A stretch of DNA of 6,600 nucleotides from Lachnospiraceae bacterium. GTDB lineage: Bacteria > Bacillota_A > Clostridia > Lachnospirales > Lachnospiraceae. The stretch spans positions 1 to 6,600 of the forward strand of contig JAILCT010000202.1 in NCBI GenBank assembly GCA_024690425.1. Direction: 5' to 3'. A model generated the notes under the pieces. It saw only the letters and a list, made by a program, of their open reading frames with translations, did not search any database and was not told the origin of the DNA. This document shows, piece by piece, positions 1 through 6,546 of the stretch. Made by a program: the position numbers and the translations under genes. The stretch's first letter is position 1. Each line of letters opens with the position of its first letter.

Positions 1-203
1 TGTGAAGCACTGTCCGTATTAAGCGAGGAATCCTCTTTAAAATCAGCCGCCTCCGGGAATACAGTCCTGTAAGCATTCATCTTGGTCTCAAGGGTCTTTA
101 ATGCGATCGGATCCTTGGTAAGTTCATAAACATAACCCAGGCATGCACCTGCAACTATAGTTATGATGGTAAGGGTAAGAACTGCCTTTATCGAATTCTT
201 CAT
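1..203 (-). CDS. rnfG: RnfG, electron transport complex subunit G (N-terminal part, runs off left edge)
   Basis: RnfG is the periplasm-facing, FMN-carrying subunit of the Rnf ferredoxin:NAD+ oxidoreductase, anchored by one N-terminal membrane helix. The ATG is at 203-201 and 67 codons are visible before the window ends. The start reads MKNSIKAVLTLT, followed by a hydrophobic segment at about residues 6-24. Next comes the block GYVYELTKDPIA (residues 23-34), which matches the family pattern just after the helix. The covalent-FMN threonine motif (SGAT type) lies beyond the edge, so it cannot be checked. The start codon overlaps the rnfD stop by one base (TAATG), which suggests translational coupling. 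A GAGG lies 4 bases upstream, inside the rnfD end. The gene order C-D-G matches clostridial rnf operons. It is cut by the window edge, with no sign of damage. Confidence 0.9.
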   Translation of the reverse strand, partial: MKNSIKAVLTLTIITIVAGACLGYVYELTKDPIALKTLETKMNAYRTVFPEAADFKEDSSLNTDSAS

Positions 204-1132
204 TATGCCTCACCGCCTTTCCCGAAGCACTTGGGCAGTGTGTACTCTTCGATAAGAGGTACCAGGAGGTTACAGAATATTATCGCAAAGCTGACTCCCT
301 CTGCCGAGCTTGAAAAGCACCTGAATATACCTGTCATGATCCCCAGGCATATACCGTAGATGATCTTGCCTGTGTCCGTTATAGGGCTTGTGGCATAGTC
401 GGTTGCCATGAAGAAAGCACCCAGCATGAGTCCGCCTCCCGATACCTGTGCCAGCAGGTAGTAGGGATCCCATCCCCTTCCGGAGAACAGGCCCATGAAT
501 ATCACCAGGGTAACGATGTATGTAAGCGGTATCCTCAGGTCGATTATACCGAACGCCAGCATGATGATGGCACCGATCATAATAGCTATCACTGAGGTCT
601 CGCCTATCGTACCGGCTATATTACCGAATACCATGTCCTTAAGATTGACCGACTGTCCCGTCTTTAAAAGGGCAAGCGGCGTAGCCGAGGTCATACCGTC
701 GTAATTGAAATTCGTCATCCTTGCCGCAAAGCATATAACAAGGAAACATCTTCCGCCAAGTGCCGGATTCATAAAGTTCTGTCCCAGACCACCGAACAGC
801 ATCTTGACGAAGATGATCGCAAATATACCTCCTATCACCGGCAGCCACCAGGCAGCTGTCGGGGGCATGTTAAGTGCAAGAAGCAGACCCGTTACGGCGG
901 CGCTGAGATCACCCACAGTCACCTTCTGTTTCATGATGAGTTCATACACGAGCTCTGTCAGAACACAGGTGGCTATACTTATGACCACAATAAGAGCGGA
1001 ATTAAATCCGAAATGGTATATACCGTAAGCAGTGGACGGAAGCAGTGCCAGAAGCACAAGTCCCATTATCTTCCCCGTTGTATATTTACTTCTCACATGA
1101 GGTCCCGATGATACATTAAGCAGATCGCTCAC
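203..1132 (-). CDS. rnfD: RnfD, electron transport complex membrane subunit D
   Basis: RnfD is a multi-helix membrane subunit of the Rnf complex, related to NqrB, and carries a covalently bound FMN. It helps pass electrons between the cytoplasmic and outer-face cofactors during ion translocation. The 309-residue protein is full length for the family. Visible family blocks are DLSAAVTGLLLALNMPP (about 75-91), FGGLGQNFMNPALGGRCFL (113-131) and FFMATDYATSP (240-250). Thr151 in the DGMTSATPL stretch is my candidate for the flavinylated threonine, by analogy with NqrB/RnfD. Hydrophobic segments lie near 22-40, 45-65, 76-90, 96-112, 180-197, 203-217, 228-243, 257-270 and 280-294. The start is GTG (1132-1130), chosen because a perfect AGGAGG sits 8 bases upstream and overlaps the rnfC stop. 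The rnfC-rnfD gap is 12 bases, and the rnfD stop overlaps the rnfG start. Confidence 0.96.
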   Translation of the reverse strand: MSDLLNVSSGPHVRSKYTTGKIMGLVLLALLPSTAYGIYHFGFNSALIVVISIATCVLTELVYELIMKQKVTVGDLSAAVTGLLLALNMPPTAAWWLPVIGGIFAIIFVKMLFGGLGQNFMNPALGGRCFLVICFAARMTNFNYDGMTSATPLALLKTGQSVNLKDMVFGNIAGTIGETSVIAIMIGAIIMLAFGIIDLRIPLTYIVTLVIFMGLFSGRGWDPYYLLAQVSGGGLMLGAFFMATDYATSPITDTGKIIYGICLGIMTGIFRCFSSSAEGVSFAIIFCNLLVPLIEEYTLPKCFGKGGEA

Positions 1133-1140
1133 GATTATTA

Positions 1141-1146
1141 CCTCCT
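1141..1146 (-). promoter_or_regulatory. Shine-Dalgarno site of rnfD, overlapping the rnfC stop
   Basis: On the minus strand the bases read TAGGAGG, where TAG is the rnfC stop codon (1147-1145) and AGGAGG is a perfect ribosome-binding site. Eight bases separate it from the rnfD GTG. This supports the GTG start and implies that ribosomes ending rnfC can feed rnfD. Confidence 0.85.
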
Positions 1147-2461
1147 ACTTTTTCTTCTTGGCAAGCATTAACTTACGCATCGTCTTGATACTCTGTGTAA
1201 GCTGCCGCTTGGCCGGACAGATGTAACTGCAGCATCCGCATTCGCAGCATTCCATCCCGTTATATTTTAAGAACTTCTCTTCATCACCGTTCTCGGCGTA
1301 ATCCGCAAGCCTGGCCGGTATAACCCTTCCCGGGCACACATCCGCACATCTTCCGCAGTTGATACATGCGCTTGGTTCATACTGTGCAACCTCATCCTTA
1401 GTGAAGCAGGTGACGGCTGATGATGTCTTGATTATCGGAACGTCGAGATCAAACATGGCAAATCCCATCATGGGACCGCCCGATATGACCTTCTCGGGCT
1501 TGCTCTTAAACCCGCCCGATGCTTCGATAAGCTGCCTTACATTGCTTCCTATGGGAACAAGATAATTCCGGGGCTCCCTTATCGCATCACCGGTCACGGT
1601 CACTATCCTCTCGGTAAGCGGCCTCTTCTCGATGACCGCATGATATATCGATACGACCGTATCCACATTGTTGACGATGCATCCCGCATCAGCCGGGAGC
1701 ATCGAAGAATTGATCGCCCTTTTTGTTGTTGCATAGATCAGCTGGCGCTCGGCTCCCTGCGGATACTTGGTCTTAAGTGACTTTACCGTAATCCTCGGTT
1801 CATTGGCTGTAAGTTCCCTGAGTGCATTGATACATTCGGGCTTGTTGTCTTCAACCGCAAGGATTCCCTCCGCATGATCAAAAAGGCATAGTATTATCTT
1901 AAGTCCCGCAACCAGCTTATCCGGTTCCTCGATCATACGCCTGTAATCGGATGTAAGATACGGCTCGCATTCCGAGCAGTTGACTATACAGTAATAGATC
2001 TTGTCCGGATCCTTGGGCGAGAGCTTAACGTGTGTAGGGAAGCCTGCACCGCCCATTCCCACTATACCGGCGAGCTTCACCGTATCTATGACTTCCTGTC
2101 TTGTCATATCGGCTATCTCCTTGACCGGGAGCAGGGGCGCAGGTTCATACAGTCCGTCATTCTCGATTATTATCGACTCGACCATGTCGCCGGTCGCAAC
2201 CCTGTGCTTGCCGATCGACTTTACCGTTCCCGATACAGACGAGTAGATATTGGCAGACACGAAACCTCCCGCCTCGGCAATAAGCTGCCCGCTCAAAACC
2301 CTGTCGCCCTTCTTGACAACAGGCTTGGCAGGTGCACCAATGTGCTGTGATACGGGAAATACCATATCACCTTCAGGAATAAACCTCATTATCGGTTTAT
2401 CCTTACTTAGTTCCTTTCCTTCGTACGGATGGACCCCGCCTTTAAATGTAAAACCAGCCAT
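1145..2461 (-). CDS. rnfC: RnfC, electron transport complex iron-sulfur subunit C
   Basis: RnfC is the peripheral cytoplasmic subunit of the Rnf complex that binds NAD(H) and FMN and carries two [4Fe-4S] clusters, so it is the NAD+-reducing end of the ferredoxin:NAD+ oxidoreductase. The 438-residue protein is normal length for clostridial RnfC. The N-terminal RnfC-type domain begins FKGGVHPYEGKE. A Rossmann-like nucleotide/FMN region includes VGMGGAGFPTHVKL (134-147), NCSECEPYLTSDYR (161-174) and KYPQGAERQL (232-241). An SLBB-like stretch follows at about 285-320. Two ferredoxin-type motifs close the protein: C366-x2-C369-x2-C372-x3-C376-P and C405-x2-C408-x2-C411-x3-C415-P. Cys406 and Cys410 are additional cysteines in the second motif. 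The tail is lysine-rich. The ATG is supported by AGAGGTGA 5-7 bases upstream. The gene follows a CmpB-family gene after 26 bases and precedes rnfD by 12. Confidence 0.97.
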   Translation of the reverse strand: MAGFTFKGGVHPYEGKELSKDKPIMRFIPEGDMVFPVSQHIGAPAKPVVKKGDRVLSGQLIAEAGGFVSANIYSSVSGTVKSIGKHRVATGDMVESIIIENDGLYEPAPLLPVKEIADMTRQEVIDTVKLAGIVGMGGAGFPTHVKLSPKDPDKIYYCIVNCSECEPYLTSDYRRMIEEPDKLVAGLKIILCLFDHAEGILAVEDNKPECINALRELTANEPRITVKSLKTKYPQGAERQLIYATTKRAINSSMLPADAGCIVNNVDTVVSIYHAVIEKRPLTERIVTVTGDAIREPRNYLVPIGSNVRQLIEASGGFKSKPEKVISGGPMMGFAMFDLDVPIIKTSSAVTCFTKDEVAQYEPSACINCGRCADVCPGRVIPARLADYAENGDEEKFLKYNGMECCECGCCSYICPAKRQLTQSIKTMRKLMLAKKKK

Positions 2462-2465
2462 GTGA

Positions 2466-2473
2466 TCACCTCT
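2466..2473 (-). promoter_or_regulatory. Shine-Dalgarno site of rnfC
   Basis: The minus strand reads AGAGGTGA ending a few bases before the rnfC ATG, with AGAGG at 2473-2469 and 7 bases to the start. It lies in the 26-base gap after the CmpB-family gene and partly overlaps the palindrome GTGATCAC (2462-2469). Confidence 0.7.
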
Positions 2474-2487
2474 GCTAAACTGTGTTC

Positions 2488-3414
2488 TTATATATCCGTA
2501 TGATCATTATGATCACGTGATAACGACTCTTCCAGCATCCGGCGGAACTTCCTGCTCGATGTGATCCTGGGATAAGCCCTGAGGATTCGCCCCTGCAGAA
2601 GGCTGTTCCATGACCTGCCCAGTGCAACCCTTCCCATAAGATCCTTAAGCTTGAGCTGTGCTTCGGCAGTGTATCTGGAACCGACGGATGCGATCCTCTC
2701 CTTCCACACCGCCTGAACAACCTCCAGACGCTTGCTGTAACGCTTTATATAGTTGGCCTCCCTGAGCTTAAGCCTCAGGGTACCCATTCTGTTCTTAAGT
2801 TCCTCACCTTCCGAATACAGCCTGGTCGACCTGATGTATTCTTCAATATCATCAAACAGTGTATCCATCTTGTCAAGCTGCCTGGACACATCTACCGCTG
2901 CTATGGTGGCCATGACAAAATCAACTGTATACAGTCCTGCGGCAACCGTTATTATTATGTGGCCCATCTTAACGGTAAACAGGCCGATAAGCCGGTCCGC
3001 AAACGGCAGGATGACATTGAACAGGAGCAGGGACACGACACCCCATGCAATGGAGCTCTTCAGACATATCCTTCCCTTATAGTTAAAACGCTCCTCCGTA
3101 TAATCCCACCAGCTCGTATGGAACAGTGCTTCCATAACCGTGGCGGTAGCATATTCAAGTGTAGTGGTAAATACTATTGCCAGAAAGAACAGCAGAATGT
3201 AATTACTGCTGTAAGGCCTGAGTGTAAGAGTCATGAACACACCGCCAACCCCGTATATGGTACATAACGGACCTGTCACATACCCCCTGTTGACGATCCT
3301 CTTCTCCATAACGGATACATAGCAGCTCTCCCATAACCATCCCATGAAGCTGAAAAGAAGCAGATAGCATAAAATGTGATACACCGTAACCCCGGCGATC
3401 GATACGTCCCACAT
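2488..3414 (-). CDS. CmpB-family membrane protein (putative ABC-transporter type IV / permease-like, PF06541-type)
   Basis: This is a predicted integral membrane protein of the family annotated as CmpB or putative ABC-transporter permease; its true function is not established. The 308 residues hold about five hydrophobic segments: 10-28, 46-65, 71-93, 121-142 and 150-173. Family signatures are GWLWES (25-30), RGYVTGPLCTIYGVGG (43-58), LEY...ME (86-95), WWDY (102-105) and FNYKGRICL (110-118). Residues 175-308 form a soluble, charged and probably helical tail rich in Arg, Lys and Glu, likely cytoplasmic. No ATP-binding partner is visible. The ATG at 3414 has AAGGGG about 4 bases upstream, a rather short spacing, but no later Met keeps the first helix intact. 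A 26-base gap to rnfC suggests co-transcription; whether it aids the Rnf complex is speculation. Confidence 0.85.
   Translation of the reverse strand: MWDVSIAGVTVYHILCYLLLFSFMGWLWESCYVSVMEKRIVNRGYVTGPLCTIYGVGGVFMTLTLRPYSSNYILLFFLAIVFTTTLEYATATVMEALFHTSWWDYTEERFNYKGRICLKSSIAWGVVSLLLFNVILPFADRLIGLFTVKMGHIIITVAAGLYTVDFVMATIAAVDVSRQLDKMDTLFDDIEEYIRSTRLYSEGEELKNRMGTLRLKLREANYIKRYSKRLEVVQAVWKERIASVGSRYTAEAQLKLKDLMGRVALGRSWNSLLQGRILRAYPRITSSRKFRRMLEESLSRDHNDHTDI
2501..2521. repeat. Overlapping palindromes at the 3' end of the CmpB-family gene, ahead of rnfC
   Basis: TGATCATTATGATCA (2501-2515) is an inverted repeat with 7-base arms around one central T. It overlaps the perfect palindrome ATCACGTGAT (2512-2521). 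A third palindrome, GTGATCAC, lies at 2462-2469 beside the rnfC start. The first two encode the His/Asp-rich C-terminus (DHNDHTDI) of the upstream protein, so the repeated GATCA may simply reflect repeated Asp-His codons. No U-tract follows, so this is not an intrinsic terminator. An operator for rnfC is possible but unproven. Confidence 0.35.
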
Positions 3415-3436
3415 AATACCCCTTTTATATCCTCAC

Positions 3437-3465
3437 TTTAAATTTATCGCTTTATATAGTATACT
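3437..3465 (+). promoter_or_regulatory. Candidate sigma-A promoter for the RNase H-fold exonuclease gene
   Basis: On the plus strand a -35-like TTTAAA (3437-3442, 4 of 6 to TTGACA) is followed after 17 bases by the -10 TATACT (3460-3465). Transcription would begin near 3472, about 30 bases before the ATG at 3503. The gene's ribosome-binding site is AAGG (3491-3494), 8 bases before the start. This -10 is the opposite-strand face of the palindrome AGTATACT used by the leftward promoter. Confidence 0.55.
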
Positions 3466-3486
3466 AAATTAGTGAAAAGTATACAA
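3458..3486 (-). promoter_or_regulatory. Candidate sigma-A promoter for the CmpB-rnfCDG operon
   Basis: On the minus strand a -35-like TTGTAT (3486-3481) is followed after exactly 17 bases by the -10 element TATACT (3463-3458), one mismatch from TATAAT. Transcription would start near 3451, leaving a leader of about 36 bases before the ATG at 3414. The -35 is weak (3 of 6), but the spacing, AT-richness and lack of other space make this the best candidate. It shares its -10 with the divergent promoter. Confidence 0.55.
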
Positions 3487-3502
3487 GAATAAGGCGTAAA
3501 AG

Positions 3503-4597
3503 ATGCAGATATTTACCGATTTTTTCCCTGATATACATCCGGGTTATCCCATAGAAAAACTGGCCCCTCTTGACAAGATACTCTTTATCGATATCGAGAC
3601 CACAGGCCTCTCACGAGAACTGACCGATCTCTATCTTATCGGCTGTGGTTATTTTACGGGAGACTGTTACAACACCATACAGTGGTTCGCCGATTCACCG
3701 GAGGACGAACCCGAATTGATCAGGGCTTTTGATGATTTTGTCCGGGATCGTTTCTCACTTCTTATTCATTATAACGGCAATCATTTTGACATTCCCTATC
3801 TTAAGTCCAAGGCCGTGAAGCATTCGCTCCCCCTGCCCTTTGACACTCTCGGGTCATGCGATATATATTGTAAGCTCAAGCCATATAAGAAGCTTCTCGG
3901 GCTTCCTTCACTGCGCCAGAGGTGCGTGGAAGAACTTCTCAATATAAACAGTGACGACCCTTATACAGGCAAGGATCTCATCGGAGTATACAGGAAATAC
4001 GTAAGCAATCCCGATGACCGTCTGTTAAAGCCGCTCATATATCACAACAGTGAGGATCTCAAGGGAATGGCATATATCCTCCCGGCCCTGTATTACTCGG
4101 ACCTTGCGGATATGACCCTTGAGTATGTATCTCATGGGATACATACATATCACGATTTGAGCGGTGAAGCACACAGGGAACTTCTTATAACATACTCGCA
4201 TGATCTTGATCTGCCCGGCGGCTTCAGTTGCAGGGAAGGGAGCATCATACTTCATGTAAGCCCGAAGGAGAAGGCCACGTTAAGGCTGCCCATCGTAGAG
4301 ACGACCCTAAAGCAGTTCTATCCGGATCATAAGAACTATTATTATCTTCCTGCAGAGGATACCTGCATATACAAGGCTGCGGCAGAACAGGTTCCGCCCG
4401 GCCGCAGAGAGAACGCAAAAAAAGAGACCTGCTATACCAAGCACAGCGGCCTCTTTATTCCTGTATTGACCGGATCGGCATCTCCGATCCTTAAGAAAGA
4501 TTACTCCTCGAAAGAGAAGTTCACTCCATATGTTGAAAATGAATGTCAGTTCTTATTTACCGAGATGGGGCACGAACTGATCTCCCGTCTCATGTAG
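3503..4597 (+). CDS. Predicted RNase H-fold 3'-5' exonuclease, YprB-like (RNase_H_2 type)
   Basis: This is a predicted metal-dependent nuclease of the DEDD superfamily, like Bacillus YprB, whose substrate is unknown. The 364 residues begin with a short leader, then ILFIDIETTGLSRELTDLYL (26-45), which holds the D30-x-E32 metal-binding pair. HYNGNHFDIPYLKSKA (89-104) supplies the second-motif aspartate D96. YHNSEDLKGMAYIL (180-193) supplies the third-motif aspartate D185. Between them, GLPSLRQRCVEELLNI plus DDPYTGKDLIGVYRKYV (about 133-167) resembles the YprB-type insert. Residues about 205-364 form a second, non-nuclease region with a TCYTKHSGLF stretch; I recall similar tails in Lachnospiraceae proteins but cannot assign a fold. 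The ATG at 3503 is required to keep the DxE motif, since the next in-frame Met is near residue 189. It is divergent from the CmpB gene and converges on cheR with 8 bases between stops. Confidence 0.82.
   Translation: MQIFTDFFPDIHPGYPIEKLAPLDKILFIDIETTGLSRELTDLYLIGCGYFTGDCYNTIQWFADSPEDEPELIRAFDDFVRDRFSLLIHYNGNHFDIPYLKSKAVKHSLPLPFDTLGSCDIYCKLKPYKKLLGLPSLRQRCVEELLNINSDDPYTGKDLIGVYRKYVSNPDDRLLKPLIYHNSEDLKGMAYILPALYYSDLADMTLEYVSHGIHTYHDLSGEAHRELLITYSHDLDLPGGFSCREGSIILHVSPKEKATLRLPIVETTLKQFYPDHKNYYYLPAEDTCIYKAAAEQVPPGRRENAKKETCYTKHSGLFIPVLTGSASPILKKDYSSKEKFTPYVENECQFLFTEMGHELISRLM
4417..4456 (-). terminator. Candidate intrinsic terminator of the rpsA-cheR transcript, inside the convergent gene
   Basis: Read on the minus strand, the arm AAAGAGGCC (4456-4448) can pair with GGTCTCTTT (4429-4421), with one G-U wobble. 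A 4-base bulge (GCTG) and an inner TGCT/AGCA stem with a 6-base loop (TGGTAT) sit on top. The 3' arm runs into a T7 tract (4423-4417). It lies 150 bases past the cheR stop and is the only hairpin-plus-U-tract I found for this transcript. It sits inside the exonuclease gene, where the A7 on the plus strand encodes Lys-Lys, so chance is possible. Confidence 0.4.
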
Positions 4598-4605
4598 CCT
4601 TATCA

Positions 4606-5382
4606 TTACGCCTTCTGATAGAAGAAGGAATTACGCCTTTCGTAACCGAAATCCTTATGGTTAACGATCTGTTCGGTACTTCCTATAAAGAGAAGACCAT
4701 CCTTTACAAGAGCCTGATTGAACTTCCTGTAGATCTCATCCTTGGCCTCATCCGTAAAGTAGATGAGCACGTTCCTGCACACGATGAAGTGGCAGCCGGT
4801 CGGATAAGGATCCTTCAGCAGATTGTGCTCCTTGAACTCAACCCTGCTCTTTATCTCATCGCTTATCTTGTATGATGTACCTATCTGTGTAAAATACTTC
4901 TTCTTGAAATCATCCGGTACACCTGCTATTGACTTGGCATTGTACAGCCCTGTCTTGGCCTGTGCTATCACCTGCTTGTCAAGATCGGTTGCTATGATCT
5001 TGATCTGGTTAAGCGGAATATGCCTTGAGAAAGCCATAACAAGTGAATACGGCTCATCGCCTGTCGAACAGGCGGCACTCCATATCTTTAAGTTCTTGCC
5101 ATACTTCTTTATCATTTCGGGGATAAAGGTCTTATCAAGCAATTCCCACTGGTCGGTATTCCTGTAAAACTCCGAAACGTTGATCGTAAGATAGTTGACG
5201 AACTCATCAAACATGGCCTTGTCAGTCTTAAGAGTCTTGACGAATTCATCATAACCACTGATCTTATGTTTATTGATAAGAGTATCGATCCTTCTCTTCA
5301 TCTGCTTCTCTTTATAAGCAGTCAGATCGATCGTGGTCATCTTAAATATGGCATCTTCAAATTGCTCGTAAGTTAATGCCAT
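4606..5382 (-). CDS. cheR: CheR-type chemotaxis protein methyltransferase
   Basis: CheR uses S-adenosylmethionine to methylate specific glutamates on chemoreceptors in the cytoplasm, which gives sensory adaptation. The 258 residues contain the small N-terminal helical CheR domain (about 1-70, with KRRI at 29-32) and the SAM-dependent methyltransferase domain. Motifs are NVSEFYRN (68-75), IWSAACSTGDEPYSL (100-114, SAM-binding loop), ATDLD (131-135, acidic residue for the ribose) and CRNVLIYF (202-209). The loop has GDEP where GEEP is usual, a conservative change. Length is close to the short CheR of Bacillus subtilis and below enterobacterial CheR, suggesting no pentapeptide-binding insertion. 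The ATG follows the rpsA stop by 3 bases, with GAGGAG six bases upstream inside rpsA, so it is probably translated with rpsA. No other chemotaxis gene is in the window. Confidence 0.95.
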   Translation of the reverse strand: MALTYEQFEDAIFKMTTIDLTAYKEKQMKRRIDTLINKHKISGYDEFVKTLKTDKAMFDEFVNYLTINVSEFYRNTDQWELLDKTFIPEMIKKYGKNLKIWSAACSTGDEPYSLVMAFSRHIPLNQIKIIATDLDKQVIAQAKTGLYNAKSIAGVPDDFKKKYFTQIGTSYKISDEIKSRVEFKEHNLLKDPYPTGCHFIVCRNVLIYFTDEAKDEIYRKFNQALVKDGLLFIGSTEQIVNHKDFGYERRNSFFYQKA

Positions 5383-5385
5383 TTC

Positions 5386-6546
5386 TTACTCCTCGCTCTC
5401 TGAATTCTCGCTTTCCGACTTCTCTATCTCAGCTTCAATATCAACCGAAGCATACTCTGCATCATCATCCGCAGACTTCTCTTCTGTCTTCTCAGGCTCA
5501 AACATGGCCTTGACGCTTAAGCTTATCTTCTTGTCTTCGGGCTTGAAGTCAACGATCTTGGCTGTGACTTCATCACCAACCTTAAGTACATCCGAAGGCT
5601 TCTCGATATGGTCCTTAGATATCTGTGACACATGGAGAAGAGCGTCTATACCGGGCTCAAGCTCAACAAAAGCACCAAAGTCGGTCATCCTTGCAACCTT
5701 ACCGGTAACTACCGTTCCGATGCCGTACTTATTCTCTGCATCATTCCATGGATTGGAATCAGCGAACTTAAGGGACAGCGCGATCTTGGTCTCGGATATA
5801 TCCTTGATGAGAACCTTGAGTTCCTGTCCGGGCTTGAATACCTTCTTGGGATTCTCAACACGTCCCCATGATATCTCTGAAATATGGAGAAGTCCGTCAG
5901 CTCCTCCGAGGTCTACGAACACACCGAAGTCGGTAACGTTCTTAACAACACCGTCAACAACATCACCGGGATGTATCTTCTCGAAGAGTTCCTTCTGCTT
6001 CTGCATACGCTCAGCCATAAGAAGCTGCTTCCTGTCACCGATGATCCTTCTTCTTCTGGGATTGAACTCGGTGATAACGAATTCAATCTCCTGTCCGAGA
6101 TACTTGGAAAGATCCTTCTCGTACGAATCTGATACAAGGCTGGCGGGAATAAATACCCTCGACTCCTCAACCACTACCGAGAGACCGCCTTCAAGGATCT
6201 GAGCAACCGTTGCCTTGAGAACTTCTTTATTGTTGAATGCTTCCTCAAGCTTCTTGTTGCCCTTGTCGGCTGCCAGTCTCTTGTATGTGAGAAGTACCTG
6301 TCCGTCTCCGTCATTTACCTTCAAGACCTTGGCTTCCATAGTATCGCCTACATTAACGCAGGTGGTAAGATCAAGGTTGGGTGTATTGGAATATTCGTTT
6401 CTGGTTATAATACCATCGGACTTGTATCCGATGTTAAGGATTATCTCATCAGGCTTAACATCGATGACCGTACCTTCAACTACCTCTCCGTTATGTATTG
6501 TTTTAAGTGATGCTTCCAACATCTGTTCAAAAGTTTGCTCTGACAT
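5386..6546 (-). CDS. rpsA: S1-like RNA-binding ribosomal protein, four S1 domains
   Basis: This is a ribosomal protein S1 homologue of the short Gram-positive type (compare Bacillus YpfD), an RNA-binding protein thought to act on mRNA at or near the ribosome. The 386 residues hold four S1 (OB-fold) domains at about 19-90, 107-174, 193-261 and 276-347. The last two are the most canonical, with VTDFGVFVDLGGADGLLHISEISW (split here as VTDFGVFVDL and GLLHISEISW, 204-227) and MTDFGAFVEL plus ALLHVSQIS (287-310). A basic linker, NPRRRRIIGDRKQ, ends domain 2. Residues 350-386 are a strongly acidic, probably disordered tail ending SESEE. The ATG at 6546 has a perfect AGGAGG 9 bases upstream. The gene overlaps the ispH end by 20 bases in another frame and precedes cheR by 3. 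In many Clostridia, IspH and S1 are one fused protein; here they are separate. Whether it is a true S1 in initiation is uncertain. Confidence 0.93.
   Translation of the reverse strand: MSEQTFEQMLEASLKTIHNGEVVEGTVIDVKPDEIILNIGYKSDGIITRNEYSNTPNLDLTTCVNVGDTMEAKVLKVNDGDGQVLLTYKRLAADKGNKKLEEAFNNKEVLKATVAQILEGGLSVVVEESRVFIPASLVSDSYEKDLSKYLGQEIEFVITEFNPRRRRIIGDRKQLLMAERMQKQKELFEKIHPGDVVDGVVKNVTDFGVFVDLGGADGLLHISEISWGRVENPKKVFKPGQELKVLIKDISETKIALSLKFADSNPWNDAENKYGIGTVVTGKVARMTDFGAFVELEPGIDALLHVSQISKDHIEKPSDVLKVGDEVTAKIVDFKPEDKKISLSVKAMFEPEKTEEKSADDDAEYASVDIEAEIEKSESENSESEE
5389..5394 (-). promoter_or_regulatory. Shine-Dalgarno site of cheR, embedded in the rpsA C-terminal Glu codons
   Basis: The minus strand reads GAGGAG immediately before the rpsA TAA stop, so the final Glu-Glu codons of the S1-like protein double as the cheR ribosome-binding site. 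Spacing to the cheR ATG is 6 bases. Translational coupling of the two genes is the natural inference. Confidence 0.8.

Noticed and set aside
705..1028. Plus-strand open frame opposite rnfD
   Set aside because: It is antisense to well-conserved RnfD motifs, with no family resemblance of its own.
2512..2521. ATCACGTGAT as a Rex operator controlling rnf
   Set aside because: Rex sites follow a pattern like TTGTGA-N6-TCACAA; this palindrome lacks the spacer and flanking bases.
4611..4628. CCTTCT/AGAAGG hairpin at the convergent junction as a bidirectional terminator
   Set aside because: The stem is 6 bp and weak, no T-run follows on either strand, and it encodes the C-terminus of CheR.
5504..6202. 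Long plus-strand open frame opposite rpsA
   Set aside because: It is antisense to a clear four-S1-domain gene. Its composition (Ser/Thr/Pro/Leu-rich) is what the reverse of that coding sequence would give, and it has no recognisable domain.
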